NCBI RefSeq assembly: GCF_014643375.1
Contig: NZ_BMJJ01000013.1
Coordinates: 84,437-148,436, forward strand
DNA: 64,000 nucleotides
Source: Aureimonas glaciei
GTDB taxonomy: Bacteria > Pseudomonadota > Alphaproteobacteria > Rhizobiales > Rhizobiaceae
Direction of reading: 5' to 3'
The notes under the pieces were generated by a model. That model was not told the DNA's origin. It saw only the letters and a program-made list of their open reading frames with translations, and did no database searches. The translations under genes and the position numbers were made by a program. Position 1 is the first letter of the stretch. Each line of letters begins with the position of its first letter. Shown here piece after piece: positions 8,195-16,894 of the stretch.

Positions 8195-9731
8195 GCTATC
8201 CCGCATCACCAAGCGATTTCCGGGCGTCACCGCCAACGAGGACGTCTCGTTTTCGGTCGGCGCCGGCGAGATCCATGCGCTGCTCGGCGAAAACGGCGCG
8301 GGCAAGTCGACCCTCGTCAAGATCATCTACGGCGTCCAGAAGGCCGACGAGGGCACCGTGCTCTGGGACGGCCAGCCGGTCTCGATCGCCAGCCCCCGCG
8401 AGGCGCGAAAGCTCGGCATCGGCATGGTGTTCCAGCATTTCTCGCTGTTCGAGGCGATGACCGTGCTGGAGAACATCGCGCTCGGCCTCGACAATCCTCC
8501 GCCGCGCAAGGCGCTGGAAGGCGAGGTGCGGGCGCTGCTGGCGACCTACGACCTCACGCTCGACCCGCACCGCTATGTCCACACGCTCTCGGTCGGCGAG
8601 CGCCAGCGCATCGAGATCGTCCGGGCGCTGTTGACCAAGCCGAAGCTGCTGATCATGGACGAGCCGACCTCGGTGCTGACGCCGCAGGAAGTGGAAAAGC
8701 TGTTCCAGATCCTGCGCAAGCTCGCCGCCGAGGGCTGCTCCATCCTGTACATTTCGCACAAGCTTTCCGAGATCAAGGCGCTGTGCGAGAGCGCCACGAT
8801 CCTGCGCTTCGGCAAGGTCGTGGCGACCTGCGACCCGCGCCAGGAAACGGCGCGGTCGATGGCCGAGATGATGATCGGCGGCACGTTGAAGGATCTGTCG
8901 CACAAGAATGGCGGCGGCGCCGGCGCAGACCGGCTGGTGGTGGAAAACCTCTCGGCGCCGGGCGAGCCGCCCTTCGGCACCAGCCTGAAGGAGATCGGCT
9001 TCACCGTGCGGGCTGGCGAAATTTTCGGCATTGCCGGCGTCGCCGGCAATGGCCAGAACGAGCTGATCGCCGCGCTCTCCGGCGAGATTCCCGGCACCGG
9101 GCGGATCACGCTCGACGGGGCCGAGATCAACGGCCTCAGCGTCGACGGCCGCCGGCGCCGGGGTCTCGCCGCCGTTCCCGAAGAGCGCAACGGCCACGCC
9201 GCCGTTCCCGGCATGAACCTCTCGGACAATGCCGTGCTCTCGGCCCGCGGCCGCAAGCGGCTCGCTGTGGGCGGCTTCCTCCGGCCCTTCGCGGCCCGCG
9301 CCTATGCGGCCGACGTCATCGGCGCCTTCTCGGTGCGCTCGACCGGCCCGAGGGCGTTTGCCTCCAGCCTTTCCGGCGGCAATCTGCAGAAATTCATCAT
9401 GGGCCGCGAGATCATGCAGGATCCGGCCGTCCTCGTCGTGTCGCAGCCGACCTGGGGCGTCGATGCGGGCGCGGCCGGCTTCATCCGCCAGGCGATGCTG
9501 GATCTCGCCGCCAAGGGGGCGGCGATCCTCGTGGTCAGCCAGGATCTCGACGAGCTCCTGGATCTCTGCGACCGCATCGCGGTGATCAACGAGGGACGCC
9601 TGTCGCCGGTCATGGACGTGAAGGGCGTGTCGATCGAGACGCTGGGCCTCCTGATGGGCGGCGTTCACGGCGCGAACCTGCCGCCGCCGCCGCTGTCCGC
9701 CGAGATCGTCGGAGCCGTGCATGGCGCCTAG
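8178..9731 (+). CDS. Nucleoside/purine ABC transporter, dual ATP-binding protein
   Basis: A 517-residue protein with two fused ABC cassettes, of the type that powers BMP-dependent nucleoside importers. Cassette 1 has Walker A GENGAGKST near residue 40, signature LSVGERQRIEIVRA and Walker B LLIMDEPTSVL. Cassette 2 has a degenerate P-loop (GVAGNGQNE), LSGGNLQKFIMGRE and VVSQPTWGVDAGA, the usual non-canonical site in this family. The start at 8178 has GAAAGG upstream and overlaps xdhC. The two permeases and the binding protein follow. Linkage to xdh, puuD and guaD suggests purine bases or nucleosides as substrate; the exact ligand is inferred. Confidence 0.93.
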   Translation: MPARLELSRITKRFPGVTANEDVSFSVGAGEIHALLGENGAGKSTLVKIIYGVQKADEGTVLWDGQPVSIASPREARKLGIGMVFQHFSLFEAMTVLENIALGLDNPPPRKALEGEVRALLATYDLTLDPHRYVHTLSVGERQRIEIVRALLTKPKLLIMDEPTSVLTPQEVEKLFQILRKLAAEGCSILYISHKLSEIKALCESATILRFGKVVATCDPRQETARSMAEMMIGGTLKDLSHKNGGGAGADRLVVENLSAPGEPPFGTSLKEIGFTVRAGEIFGIAGVAGNGQNELIAALSGEIPGTGRITLDGAEINGLSVDGRRRRGLAAVPEERNGHAAVPGMNLSDNAVLSARGRKRLAVGGFLRPFAARAYAADVIGAFSVRSTGPRAFASSLSGGNLQKFIMGREIMQDPAVLVVSQPTWGVDAGAAGFIRQAMLDLAAKGAAILVVSQDLDELLDLCDRIAVINEGRLSPVMDVKGVSIETLGLLMGGVHGANLPPPPLSAEIVGAVHGA

Positions 9732-10830
9732 GCTGGTACCGCGCCTCGCCCCCAGCCGGGCGATGGTCTTTGCCGCGCCGGTGATCGCGGTGCTGGCGAC
9801 CATCGTCGTCGGCGCGCTCGGCTTTACCCTCCTCGGCTATGACGGCATCGGCGCCATCCGCGAGATCTTTCTGTCACCGCTGATGTCGGCCTATCGCTGG
9901 CAGGACCTTTTGGTGAAGGCGGCGCCGCTGGCGATCATCGCCATCGGCCTGTCGATCGGCTTTCGCGCCAATGTCTGGAACATCGGTGCCGAAGGCCAGT
10001 ACGTGCTGGGCGGTCTCGGCGGCACCGCGGTGGCGCTGCTGACCGCGGAGATGACCGGCGTCTGGATCCTGCCGGCGATGATCCTTTGCGGCATCCTCGG
10101 CGGCATGGCCTATGCCGCGGTGCCGGCGCTGCTGCGCACAAAGCTCGGCGTCAACGAGATCCTGTCCAGCCTGATGCTGAACTACGTCGCCATCCAGCTC
10201 CTGTACTATCTGATGCGGGGCCCCTGGAAGGACCCGATGGGCTTCAATTTTCCGCAGACGATCCTGTTCGGCGCGGCGCAGACGCTGCCGATCGCCATCC
10301 CCGGCACGCTCGTCCACATCGGCGTGCCGATCGCCGCCGCGTTGGCGCTGACGGTGTGGTTCCTGCTCGCCCGCAGCGTCATGGGCTTCCAGATCCGCGT
10401 CGTCGGCCTCGCGCCGAATGCCGCGCGCTATGGCGGCTTTCGCGAAAAGCGGACGATCTGGCTGGCGCTGATGGCCGGCGGCGGCTTCGCTGGCCTTGCC
10501 GGGGCGATCGAGGTCGCCGGGCCTTTCGGGCAGATGGTGCCGGGCTTTCCGACCGGCTACGGCTATACCGCGATCATCGTCGCCTTTCTCGGCCGGCTGC
10601 ACCCGATCGGCATCCTGCTGGCCGCGCTGATCCTGGCGCTGACCTATGTCGGCGGCGAGAGTGCGCAGACGACCATCGGCCTGCCCGCGGCGGCGGCCGG
10701 CGTGTTCCAGTCGCTGATGCTGTTCTTCCTCCTCGCGGCCGACATCCTCGTCCGCTACCGCCTCGTGCTCGGCACAAAGCCGGTGGACGAGGCCCGGCCG
10801 GTGGCCGCGGTCCGCACGGTGGCGCCATGA
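9721..10830 (+). CDS. Nucleoside/purine ABC transporter permease 1
   Basis: A 369-residue inner-membrane permease of the branched-chain/BMP-linked type. Hydrophobic helices run through the whole length, starting with FAAPVIAVLATIVVGALGF, and the family signature NVWNIGAEGQYVLGGLGG lies near residue 85. GVNEILSSLMLNYVA and GYTAIIVAFLGRLHPIG match the conserved coupling and late-helix segments. It overlaps the ATPase gene by 11 bp and the second permease by 4 bp (ATGA), so the subunits are translationally coupled. Confidence 0.92.
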   Translation: MAPRLVPRLAPSRAMVFAAPVIAVLATIVVGALGFTLLGYDGIGAIREIFLSPLMSAYRWQDLLVKAAPLAIIAIGLSIGFRANVWNIGAEGQYVLGGLGGTAVALLTAEMTGVWILPAMILCGILGGMAYAAVPALLRTKLGVNEILSSLMLNYVAIQLLYYLMRGPWKDPMGFNFPQTILFGAAQTLPIAIPGTLVHIGVPIAAALALTVWFLLARSVMGFQIRVVGLAPNAARYGGFREKRTIWLALMAGGGFAGLAGAIEVAGPFGQMVPGFPTGYGYTAIIVAFLGRLHPIGILLAALILALTYVGGESAQTTIGLPAAAAGVFQSLMLFFLLAADILVRYRLVLGTKPVDEARPVAAVRTVAP

Positions 10831-11753
10831 CGACGACGCTCCTGATCTCCATCCTGATGACGCTCGCCGCCGCGGCGACGCCGATCCTCATCGCTGCGCT
10901 CGGCGAGCTGGTGGCGGAAAAGTCGGGCGTTCTCAATCTCGGCGTCGAGGGCATGATGCTGATCGGCGCCGTCAGCGGCTTCGCCGTGGCCGTCACCACC
11001 GGCAGCCCGGCGCTCGGGTGCCTCGCCGCCATGGTGGCGGCCGGCGCGGCGTCGATGATCTTCGCCGTCCTCGCCCTCAGCCTCACCGCCAACCAGGTGG
11101 CGACGGGCCTCGCCCTCACCATCTTCGGCACCGGCATCTCGGCGCTGGCCGGTGCGCCTTTCGTCGGCCTGACGACGCCGACGCTCGGCCTCGTCTTCCC
11201 GCCGAGCCTCGCCGCCGATCCCGTGCTGCGGCTCGTCTTCGGCCATTCGCCGCTGGTCTACATCGCGCTCATCCTGACCTTCGCGGTCTGGTGGTTCCTG
11301 TCGCGCAGCCGCGCCGGGCTGATCCTGCGCGCCATTGGCGAATCGGATGGGGCCGCCCATTCGATCGGCTATCCCGTCCTCAAGGTGCGCTATCTCGCGG
11401 TGCTCTTCGGCGGAGCCATGGCGGGGCTCGGCGGCGCCTACTACTCGCTGGTGCTGACGCCGATGTGGGCCGAGCGCCTGACCGCCGGGCGCGGCTGGAT
11501 CGCCATCGCCCTCGTCGTCTTCGCCTCCTGGCGGCCGGGACGGCTGGCGCTCGGAGCCTATCTCTTCGGCGCTGTCATTACGCTGGAGCTGCAGGCCAAG
11601 GCCGCCGGCTTCTCCGCCTTCGCGCCGGAGTTCCTCTCCAGCCTTCCCTACCTTGCCACCATCGTCGTCCTCGCCGTCATCTCGGTCGGCCGAGCCGGTG
11701 GCAACACCGCCGCCCCCGCCTGTCTCGGCAAGCCGTTCCGGGCGAGCGCCTGA
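10827..11753 (+). CDS. Nucleoside/purine ABC transporter permease 2
   Basis: A 308-residue second permease. It begins at the ATG overlapping the previous stop. The early segment ALGELVAEKSGVLNLGVEGM is the hallmark of the shorter permease in these systems. Further conserved parts are SLTANQVATGLALTIFGTG, AIGESDGAAHSIGYPV and AERLTAGRGWIAIALVVFA. About eight to nine hydrophobic segments are visible. It pairs with permease 1 to form the membrane channel of the importer. Confidence 0.92.
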   Translation: MTTTLLISILMTLAAAATPILIAALGELVAEKSGVLNLGVEGMMLIGAVSGFAVAVTTGSPALGCLAAMVAAGAASMIFAVLALSLTANQVATGLALTIFGTGISALAGAPFVGLTTPTLGLVFPPSLAADPVLRLVFGHSPLVYIALILTFAVWWFLSRSRAGLILRAIGESDGAAHSIGYPVLKVRYLAVLFGGAMAGLGGAYYSLVLTPMWAERLTAGRGWIAIALVVFASWRPGRLALGAYLFGAVITLELQAKAAGFSAFAPEFLSSLPYLATIVVLAVISVGRAGGNTAAPACLGKPFRASA

Positions 11754-11797
11754 TCCGGCCCGCCATCCCCTCCACCATCGTCCCAAGGAGTGCCATC

Positions 11798-12883
11798 ATG
11801 ACCGTCCTGACCCGCCGCCAACTGCTCGCCGGAGGCGCATCCCTCCTGGTCCTCGCCAGCCTGCCGGGCTTCGCCTTCGCGCAGGAGAAGAAGGAGACCG
11901 TCAAGGCCGCCTTCGTCTATGTCGGCCCGGTCGGCGACTTCGGCTATTCCTTCGCCCATGACCAGGGCCGCAAGTTCCTGGAGGAAAAGCTCGGCGACAA
12001 GGTCGAGACGAGCTTCGTCGAGAACGTGGCCGAAGGCCCGGACGCCGAGCGCGTCATCCGCCAGCTGGCGCAGGACGGCAACGACATCATCTTCACCACC
12101 TCCTTCGGCTTCATGCAGCCGACCGCCAAGGTCGCCAAGCAGTTCCCGAACGTGAAGTTCGAGCACGCCACCGGCTTCACCACCGGCCCGAACATGGGCA
12201 TCTACAATTCGCGCTTCCACGAGGGCCGCGCCGTGCTCGGCACCATCGCGGCGATGATGTCGAAGACCGGCAAGGGCGGCTACGTCGCCTCCTTCCCGAT
12301 CCCGGAAGTGGTGATGGGCATCAACGCCTTCACGCTCGCAGCGCGTAAGATCAACCCGAAGTTCGAGACCCAGGTCGTCTGGGTGAATTCCTGGTACGAC
12401 CCGGCCAAGGAGGCGGACGCCGCCAAGGCGCTGATGGACCAGGGCGCCGACGTCATCACCCAGCACACGGATTCGCCGGGTCCCCTGCAGGCCGCCGAGC
12501 AGCGCGGCGCCATCGCCTTCGGCCAGGCCTGGGACATGCAGAGCTTCGCGCCGAACGCCCACATGACCGCGATCGTCGACCACTGGGGCCCGCATTACGT
12601 CACCTCGGTCCAGGCCGTTCTCGACGGCACCTGGAAGCCGGGCGACGTCTGGGGCGGGATGAAGGAGGACTTCGTGGAGATGAGCCCCTTCAACCCGAAA
12701 ATGCCCGAGGACGTGAAGGCCGCCGCGCAGAAGATGGTCGACGAGACCAAGGCCGGCACCTTCCAGATCTTCACCGGCCCGATCAACGACCAGTCCGGCG
12801 CCGAAAAGATCCCGGCCGGCACGGTCATTCCGGATGCCGATCTGTTGAAGATGGACTGGTATGTCGAGGGCGTGAAGTCTTAA
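11798..12883 (+). CDS. BMP-family (PnrA-like) substrate-binding lipoprotein/periplasmic protein
   Basis: A 361-residue solute-binding component. The N-terminus TRRQLLAGGASLLVLASLPG ending at AFAQE is a twin-arginine type signal peptide with an AxA-like cleavage site near residue 28; there is no lipobox Cys, so it is probably a soluble periplasmic protein. The mature part fits the basic membrane protein/PnrA fold: YVGPVGDFGYSFAHDQGR, then TSFGFMQPTAKVAKQFP, HATGF and QHTDSPGPLQAAEQRG. AAGGAG lies upstream of the ATG. It delivers purine nucleosides or bases to the preceding ABC permeases; ligand identity is inferred from context. Confidence 0.92.
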   Translation: MTVLTRRQLLAGGASLLVLASLPGFAFAQEKKETVKAAFVYVGPVGDFGYSFAHDQGRKFLEEKLGDKVETSFVENVAEGPDAERVIRQLAQDGNDIIFTTSFGFMQPTAKVAKQFPNVKFEHATGFTTGPNMGIYNSRFHEGRAVLGTIAAMMSKTGKGGYVASFPIPEVVMGINAFTLAARKINPKFETQVVWVNSWYDPAKEADAAKALMDQGADVITQHTDSPGPLQAAEQRGAIAFGQAWDMQSFAPNAHMTAIVDHWGPHYVTSVQAVLDGTWKPGDVWGGMKEDFVEMSPFNPKMPEDVKAAAQKMVDETKAGTFQIFTGPINDQSGAEKIPAGTVIPDADLLKMDWYVEGVKS

Positions 12884-12938
12884 GGGCTGTTTTTGGAAGG
12901 GACGTCGGCTCCGTCGGCGTCTCCCTCACCCTTATCCA

Positions 12939-13070
12939 CTAGTCATCCTCGGGCTTGACCCGAGGACCCATGCCAAACCGCCGAAGGTGGGGGTGTGTGG
13001 ACCATCCCTGACCCGGTTTGGCAGTGATGACGCTCCGGCATGGGTCCCGGGTCAAGCCCGGGATGACTAG
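12939..13070. repeat. Long palindromic intergenic repeat (family B)
   Basis: Near-identical inverted arms of about 35 bp (12939-12974 and 13037-13070) built on GTCATCC(T)CGGGCTTGACCC and its complement. A nested pair TGCCAAACCG (12971-12980) and CGGTTTGGCA (13014-13023) sits inside. It fills most of the 274-bp gap between the binding-protein gene and puuD and could form a strong hairpin. A related element lies at 60645-60763. Confidence 0.85.
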
Positions 13071-13157
13071 GTCGGGGTGAGCGTTCCGATCTGGTCGGCC
13101 GGCGGTCTCTGCCGGGCAATCTCGCCTTCTTTTCCGTCCGTCACCAAGGCAACCCGC

Positions 13158-14399
13158 ATGGCACCCTACGTGACCGAATGGCTGTCCTTCGCCGTCCGAT
13201 GGGTGCATGTCGTCACCGCCATGGCCTGGATCGGCTCGTCCTTCTACTTCATCGCGCTCGATCTCGGCCTGCGGAAATCGCGCGCCCTGCCGCCGGGCGT
13301 CGGCGGGGAGGCGTGGCAGGTGCACGGCGGCGGATTCTACCACGTGCAGAAATACATGGTGGCGCCGCCGGACATGCCGGAGGACCTCACCTGGTTCAAA
13401 TGGGAGAGCTATTCGACCTGGCTGTCGGGCGCGGCCCTCCTGTTCCTCGTCTATTATCTCGGCGCCGACCTCTATCTGATCGATCCCGAGCGCGCCGACC
13501 TGCCGGTCTGGGGGGCCTCGGCGATCGGCATTGCCGGCCTCGCGCTCGGCTGGGTCGTCTACGATCTCCTGTGCAAGTCGCCGCTGAAGAGAAACGACAC
13601 GGCGCTTCTGGCCGCGCTCTTCGTCTATGTGGTTCTGGCCTCGTACCTCTTCTCCCAGGTCTTTTCCGGCCGCGGGGCCATGCTGCACACCGGCGCGATG
13701 ATCGCGACGATCATGACCGCGAACGTCTTCCGCCTGATCATCCCGAACCAGCGGATCGTCGTCGCCGACCTGAAGGCCGGGCGCACGCCGCCGGCGCATC
13801 TCGGCGCCGAGGCCAAGCAGCGCTCGCTGCACAACAACTACCTGACCCTGCCGGTCGTCTTCCTGATGCTGTCGAACCACTATCCGCTGGCCTTCGCCAC
13901 CGAGTGGAACTGGGTGATCGCCGGGCTGGTGCTGCTGATGGGCGCCGTCATCCGGCACTTCTTCAACACCCTGCACCGGACGCACCAAAAACTCTGGTGG
14001 TGCTGGGGTGTGGCGGGCGTGCTGTTTGCCGCGGTCATCACCCTGTCCGGCGCGCCGGGCTGGCGCGTCGCGCCGGCGGAAGCGGTGTCTCGCGAAGGGA
14101 AGGGCGATCCCGCCGCGGCGCTGTCGACCTCGGTGCATTTCGCGGAAGCGGCGGGGATCGTCCAGGCGCGCTGCGCCATGTGCCACGCCCGCGAGCCGCT
14201 CTGGCCGGGCCTCCTCCACGCGCCGAAGCACGTCTTTCTCGAGAGCGAGGACGACATCCTCCACAATGCCTCCTTGATCTCCGTCCAGGCTGTGCGCAGC
14301 CATGCGATGCCGCCCGGCAACATCACCGGCCTCGAACCCGAGGAGCGCCGCCTTCTCTCCGCCTGGATCCAGTCCGGCGACGGGGTTTACCGTCCATGA
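13158..14399 (+). CDS. puuD: Membrane-bound urate hydroxylase PuuD with C-terminal cytochrome c domain
   Basis: A 413-residue inner-membrane enzyme oxidising urate to 5-hydroxyisourate, replacing soluble uricase. It begins EWLSFAVRWVHVVTAMAWIG with a conserved His, followed by GGGFYHVQKYMVAPPDMPED and about eight hydrophobic helices, then a periplasmic cytochrome c tail with heme-binding CAMCH at residues 339-343. Electrons probably leave through this heme to the respiratory chain rather than to peroxide. The ATG at 13158 was chosen because the frame upstream is not conserved. Its stop overlaps the guaD start (ATGA). It links XdhAB output to HiuH. Confidence 0.93.
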   Translation: MAPYVTEWLSFAVRWVHVVTAMAWIGSSFYFIALDLGLRKSRALPPGVGGEAWQVHGGGFYHVQKYMVAPPDMPEDLTWFKWESYSTWLSGAALLFLVYYLGADLYLIDPERADLPVWGASAIGIAGLALGWVVYDLLCKSPLKRNDTALLAALFVYVVLASYLFSQVFSGRGAMLHTGAMIATIMTANVFRLIIPNQRIVVADLKAGRTPPAHLGAEAKQRSLHNNYLTLPVVFLMLSNHYPLAFATEWNWVIAGLVLLMGAVIRHFFNTLHRTHQKLWWCWGVAGVLFAAVITLSGAPGWRVAPAEAVSREGKGDPAAALSTSVHFAEAAGIVQARCAMCHAREPLWPGLLHAPKHVFLESEDDILHNASLISVQAVRSHAMPPGNITGLEPEERRLLSAWIQSGDGVYRP

Positions 14400-15793
14400 C
14401 CCTGCCCGACCTGACATCGCGCAAGACCGCCCTGCGCGGCCGGCTGCTCTGGTTCGACGCTGATCCCGCCGTCAGCGCCAAGGCCGCCCGCTTTATCGAG
14501 GACGGGATCGTCGTCGCTGAAAACGGCGTGATCACCGAGGTCGGCGAGGCCGCGCCGATCCTCAAGCGCCTCAGCGGCGACGTCGTGGTCAGCGATCATC
14601 GCCCGCACCTGATCCTCCCCGGCTTCATCGATCCGCACCTGCACATGCCGCAGACGCAGGTGATCGGCTCCTATGGCGCCGAGCTGATGGAATGGCTGGC
14701 GAAGTACACCTTTCCCGAGGAAAGCCGTTACGGCGACCCGGCCGTTGCGCAGGAGGCGGCGGTGTTTCTCGTCGACGAACTCCTGCGCTGCGGCACGACG
14801 ACGGCGGCAGTCTACTGCACGACGCATCCCGAAAGTGTCGACGCCTTCTTCACCGAAGCCGAGCGGCGACACTTGAGGATGATCGCCGGCAAGGTGATGA
14901 TGGACCGCAACGCGCCGCCGGCCCTGCTCGACACGGCCGAGACCGGCTATGCGCAGTCTAAGGCGCTGATCGCCAAGTGGCACGGCCGCGGACGGCTCGC
15001 CTACGCGATCTCGCCGCGCTTCGCGCCGACCTCGAGCGAGGCGCAGCTGACCGCGACGGGCGTCCTGGCATCCGAGCACCCCGACCTGCACATCCAGACG
15101 CATCTCTCCGAGAACCACGGCGAGATCGCCTTCGTGCGCGAACTCTTTCCCTGGTCGAAGGACTATACCGAGGTCTACGAGCGCCACGGCCTCGTCCGCG
15201 AGAAAGCCCTGTTCGGCCACTGCCTGCATCTCAGCGAAAGGGAGCGGACGGCTCTGGGCGACAGGGACGCCTCGGCGATCTTCTGCCCGACCTCGAACCT
15301 CTTCCTGGGTTCCGGCCTGTTCGACCTTGCCGCCATTCGCGGCGCCGGCATCCGCGTCGGCCTCGCCACCGACATCGGCGGCGGCACCAGCTATTCGATG
15401 CTGCAGACGGCAGCCGAGGCCTACAAGGTGCTGGCCATGAACGGCCAGACGCTGACGGCCTACGACGCCTTCCACATGATGACCGCCGGCAACGCCCATG
15501 CGCTGGGCCTCGAGGAGCGGATCGGGCGTCTGGCTTCCGGCTTCGACGCCGACATGGTGGTGCTCGATTCCGGCGCCACGCCAGCGCTGCGCCGGCGCAT
15601 GGCACGGGCGGAGACGCTGCCGGAGGAGCTGTTCGTGCTGATGACGATGGGCGACGACCGGTCGGTGGTCGCGACCTACGCGGCCGGGCGGCGGGTCCAT
15701 GAGCGTCAGGGACTGGCCAGCCCTTCGATTTCGCCGCCGACGGAGAACGTCGTCCGGTCGTCGCCGTCCGCCGCGCGTCAGTCGGCGCAGTAG
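14396..15793 (+). CDS. guaD: Guanine deaminase
   Basis: A 465-residue amidohydrolase converting guanine to xanthine and ammonia. Zinc-binding and active-site motifs are PGFIDPHLHMPQTQVIGSYG, QTHLSENHGEI, FGHCLHLSERE and GLATDIGGGTSYSMLQTA, spaced as in GuaD. The tail after about residue 430 (RRVHERQGL onward) is low in conservation. Overlap with puuD makes it the last gene of the visible plus-strand operon. It supplies xanthine to XdhAB, so guanine as well as hypoxanthine and xanthine can enter the pathway. Confidence 0.95.
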   Translation: MTLPDLTSRKTALRGRLLWFDADPAVSAKAARFIEDGIVVAENGVITEVGEAAPILKRLSGDVVVSDHRPHLILPGFIDPHLHMPQTQVIGSYGAELMEWLAKYTFPEESRYGDPAVAQEAAVFLVDELLRCGTTTAAVYCTTHPESVDAFFTEAERRHLRMIAGKVMMDRNAPPALLDTAETGYAQSKALIAKWHGRGRLAYAISPRFAPTSSEAQLTATGVLASEHPDLHIQTHLSENHGEIAFVRELFPWSKDYTEVYERHGLVREKALFGHCLHLSERERTALGDRDASAIFCPTSNLFLGSGLFDLAAIRGAGIRVGLATDIGGGTSYSMLQTAAEAYKVLAMNGQTLTAYDAFHMMTAGNAHALGLEERIGRLASGFDADMVVLDSGATPALRRRMARAETLPEELFVLMTMGDDRSVVATYAAGRRVHERQGLASPSISPPTENVVRSSPSAARQSAQ

Positions 15794-15806
15794 GCGCCCG
15801 GACGCC

Positions 15807-16607
15807 TCAGCCGAGCAGGCCGAGGCGGATGGCGTGGGCGACGGTCTGGACGCGGTTGACCGCATTCATCTTCTGCGCGGCCGAGCTCAGATAGGAGTTC
15901 ACCGTGTTCTCCGAGACGCCGATGATGCCGGCGATCTCCGAGGAGGTCTTGCCGGCGGCACTCCAGCGCAGGCATTCGATCTCGCGCGGCGCCAGCGGCG
16001 TCACCGTCGCGCGCGGCTGGAGCAGGCTGGTGAGCCGGGCGAACAGGTACAGCGCATAGAGATGCAGGTCGCCATAGGCCCCGATCGGCAGGGACCTTGC
16101 GCCCGGCAGGATCAGAAGCGTGCCACGGGCGCGCTCGCAGAACAGCGGCAGGAAGACCGCGGCGTCGAGATGCGTGGCGTGGCCGTCCGTCGCGAGGCGG
16201 AAGGGGGCGATGCTCCCCAGAACCTGTGTCCTGGCTTGAGGATCGGTTTCGACGAGATGGTGCAGCGCGGCGGCGGGATCCTCCGTCCAGCTCGAGGTCA
16301 CCATTTCGAACGATAAGGCCGAACGGTCGAGCTTGACCGTCAACAGGGCGAAGCCGGCGAAGGCATTGCACTCGCAGATGCGCTTCAGCGCCCGTTTGGC
16401 ATGATAGAGGGTCTCGATCTCGGGAAGCAGCGAGAACTCGCTCGCATCGACCATCGAATCGCCAGCAAGGTCATGATCCCTTAGCAAAACCGTCGCGGAC
16501 GATGGTACTGTCCGCACGGGAACGTCTGACGCCTGGCTGTTCAGTAAAGTTTTCACAGCATACCATTTCAACAGGTCGATCGGCTGACGGAATTGGCAAT
16601 CGATCAC
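15807..16607 (-). CDS. LuxR-family transcriptional regulator (solo)
   Basis: Up to 266 residues. The C-terminal about 60 residues are a LuxR/GerE helix-turn-helix: LAPREIECLRWSAAGKTSSE, IAGIIGVSENTVNSYLSSA and QKMNAVNRVQTVAHAIRLGL. The N-terminal 140 residues resemble an autoinducer-binding-type alpha/beta sensor domain (FAGFALLTVKLDR, LPLFCERARGTLLILPG), but the ligand is unknown. No luxI-type synthase is nearby, so it would be a solo. The start is uncertain: GTG at 16607 gives the full frame, ATG at 16454 gives 215 residues. It is convergent with guaD and may regulate the purine cluster or the divergent FAH-family gene; that is inference. Confidence 0.85.
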   Translation of the reverse strand: MIDCQFRQPIDLLKWYAVKTLLNSQASDVPVRTVPSSATVLLRDHDLAGDSMVDASEFSLLPEIETLYHAKRALKRICECNAFAGFALLTVKLDRSALSFEMVTSSWTEDPAAALHHLVETDPQARTQVLGSIAPFRLATDGHATHLDAAVFLPLFCERARGTLLILPGARSLPIGAYGDLHLYALYLFARLTSLLQPRATVTPLAPREIECLRWSAAGKTSSEIAGIIGVSENTVNSYLSSAAQKMNAVNRVQTVAHAIRLGLLG

Positions 16608-16894
16608 TTGGGCAACGCGCTCAACAATGACGTATCTTCATTTCCTTGCGCATGACTTGCCGGCAGAGATGCTGAAAAAGCGCTAAGAGTAACGTTTGAT
16701 TGGAGAACGGGCGCTGATGGCGCGACGTCCGATCCTTTGCCAAGACATCGCCGGAAGCTGGAAGCGATTTTGGCGGCGGCCGCAGACAAAGCCGCGTCGA
16801 GGCCTATGTCCGTTCGGGCTGGCCTCGCCGGCCGGTGACGGAAGATACGGACGCGGTCCGAAGAAGTCAGAAGAAGTCAGAAGGGAAGACGAGG
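16608..16894. other. Divergent regulatory interval between luxR-type gene and FAH-family gene
   Basis: A 287-bp gap with no supported gene. Immediately before the downstream gene lies a tandem 10-bp repeat, AAGAAGTCAG twice at 16861-16880, running into the AGGGAAG Shine-Dalgarno region. I saw no convincing lux-box palindrome. Confidence 0.5.
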
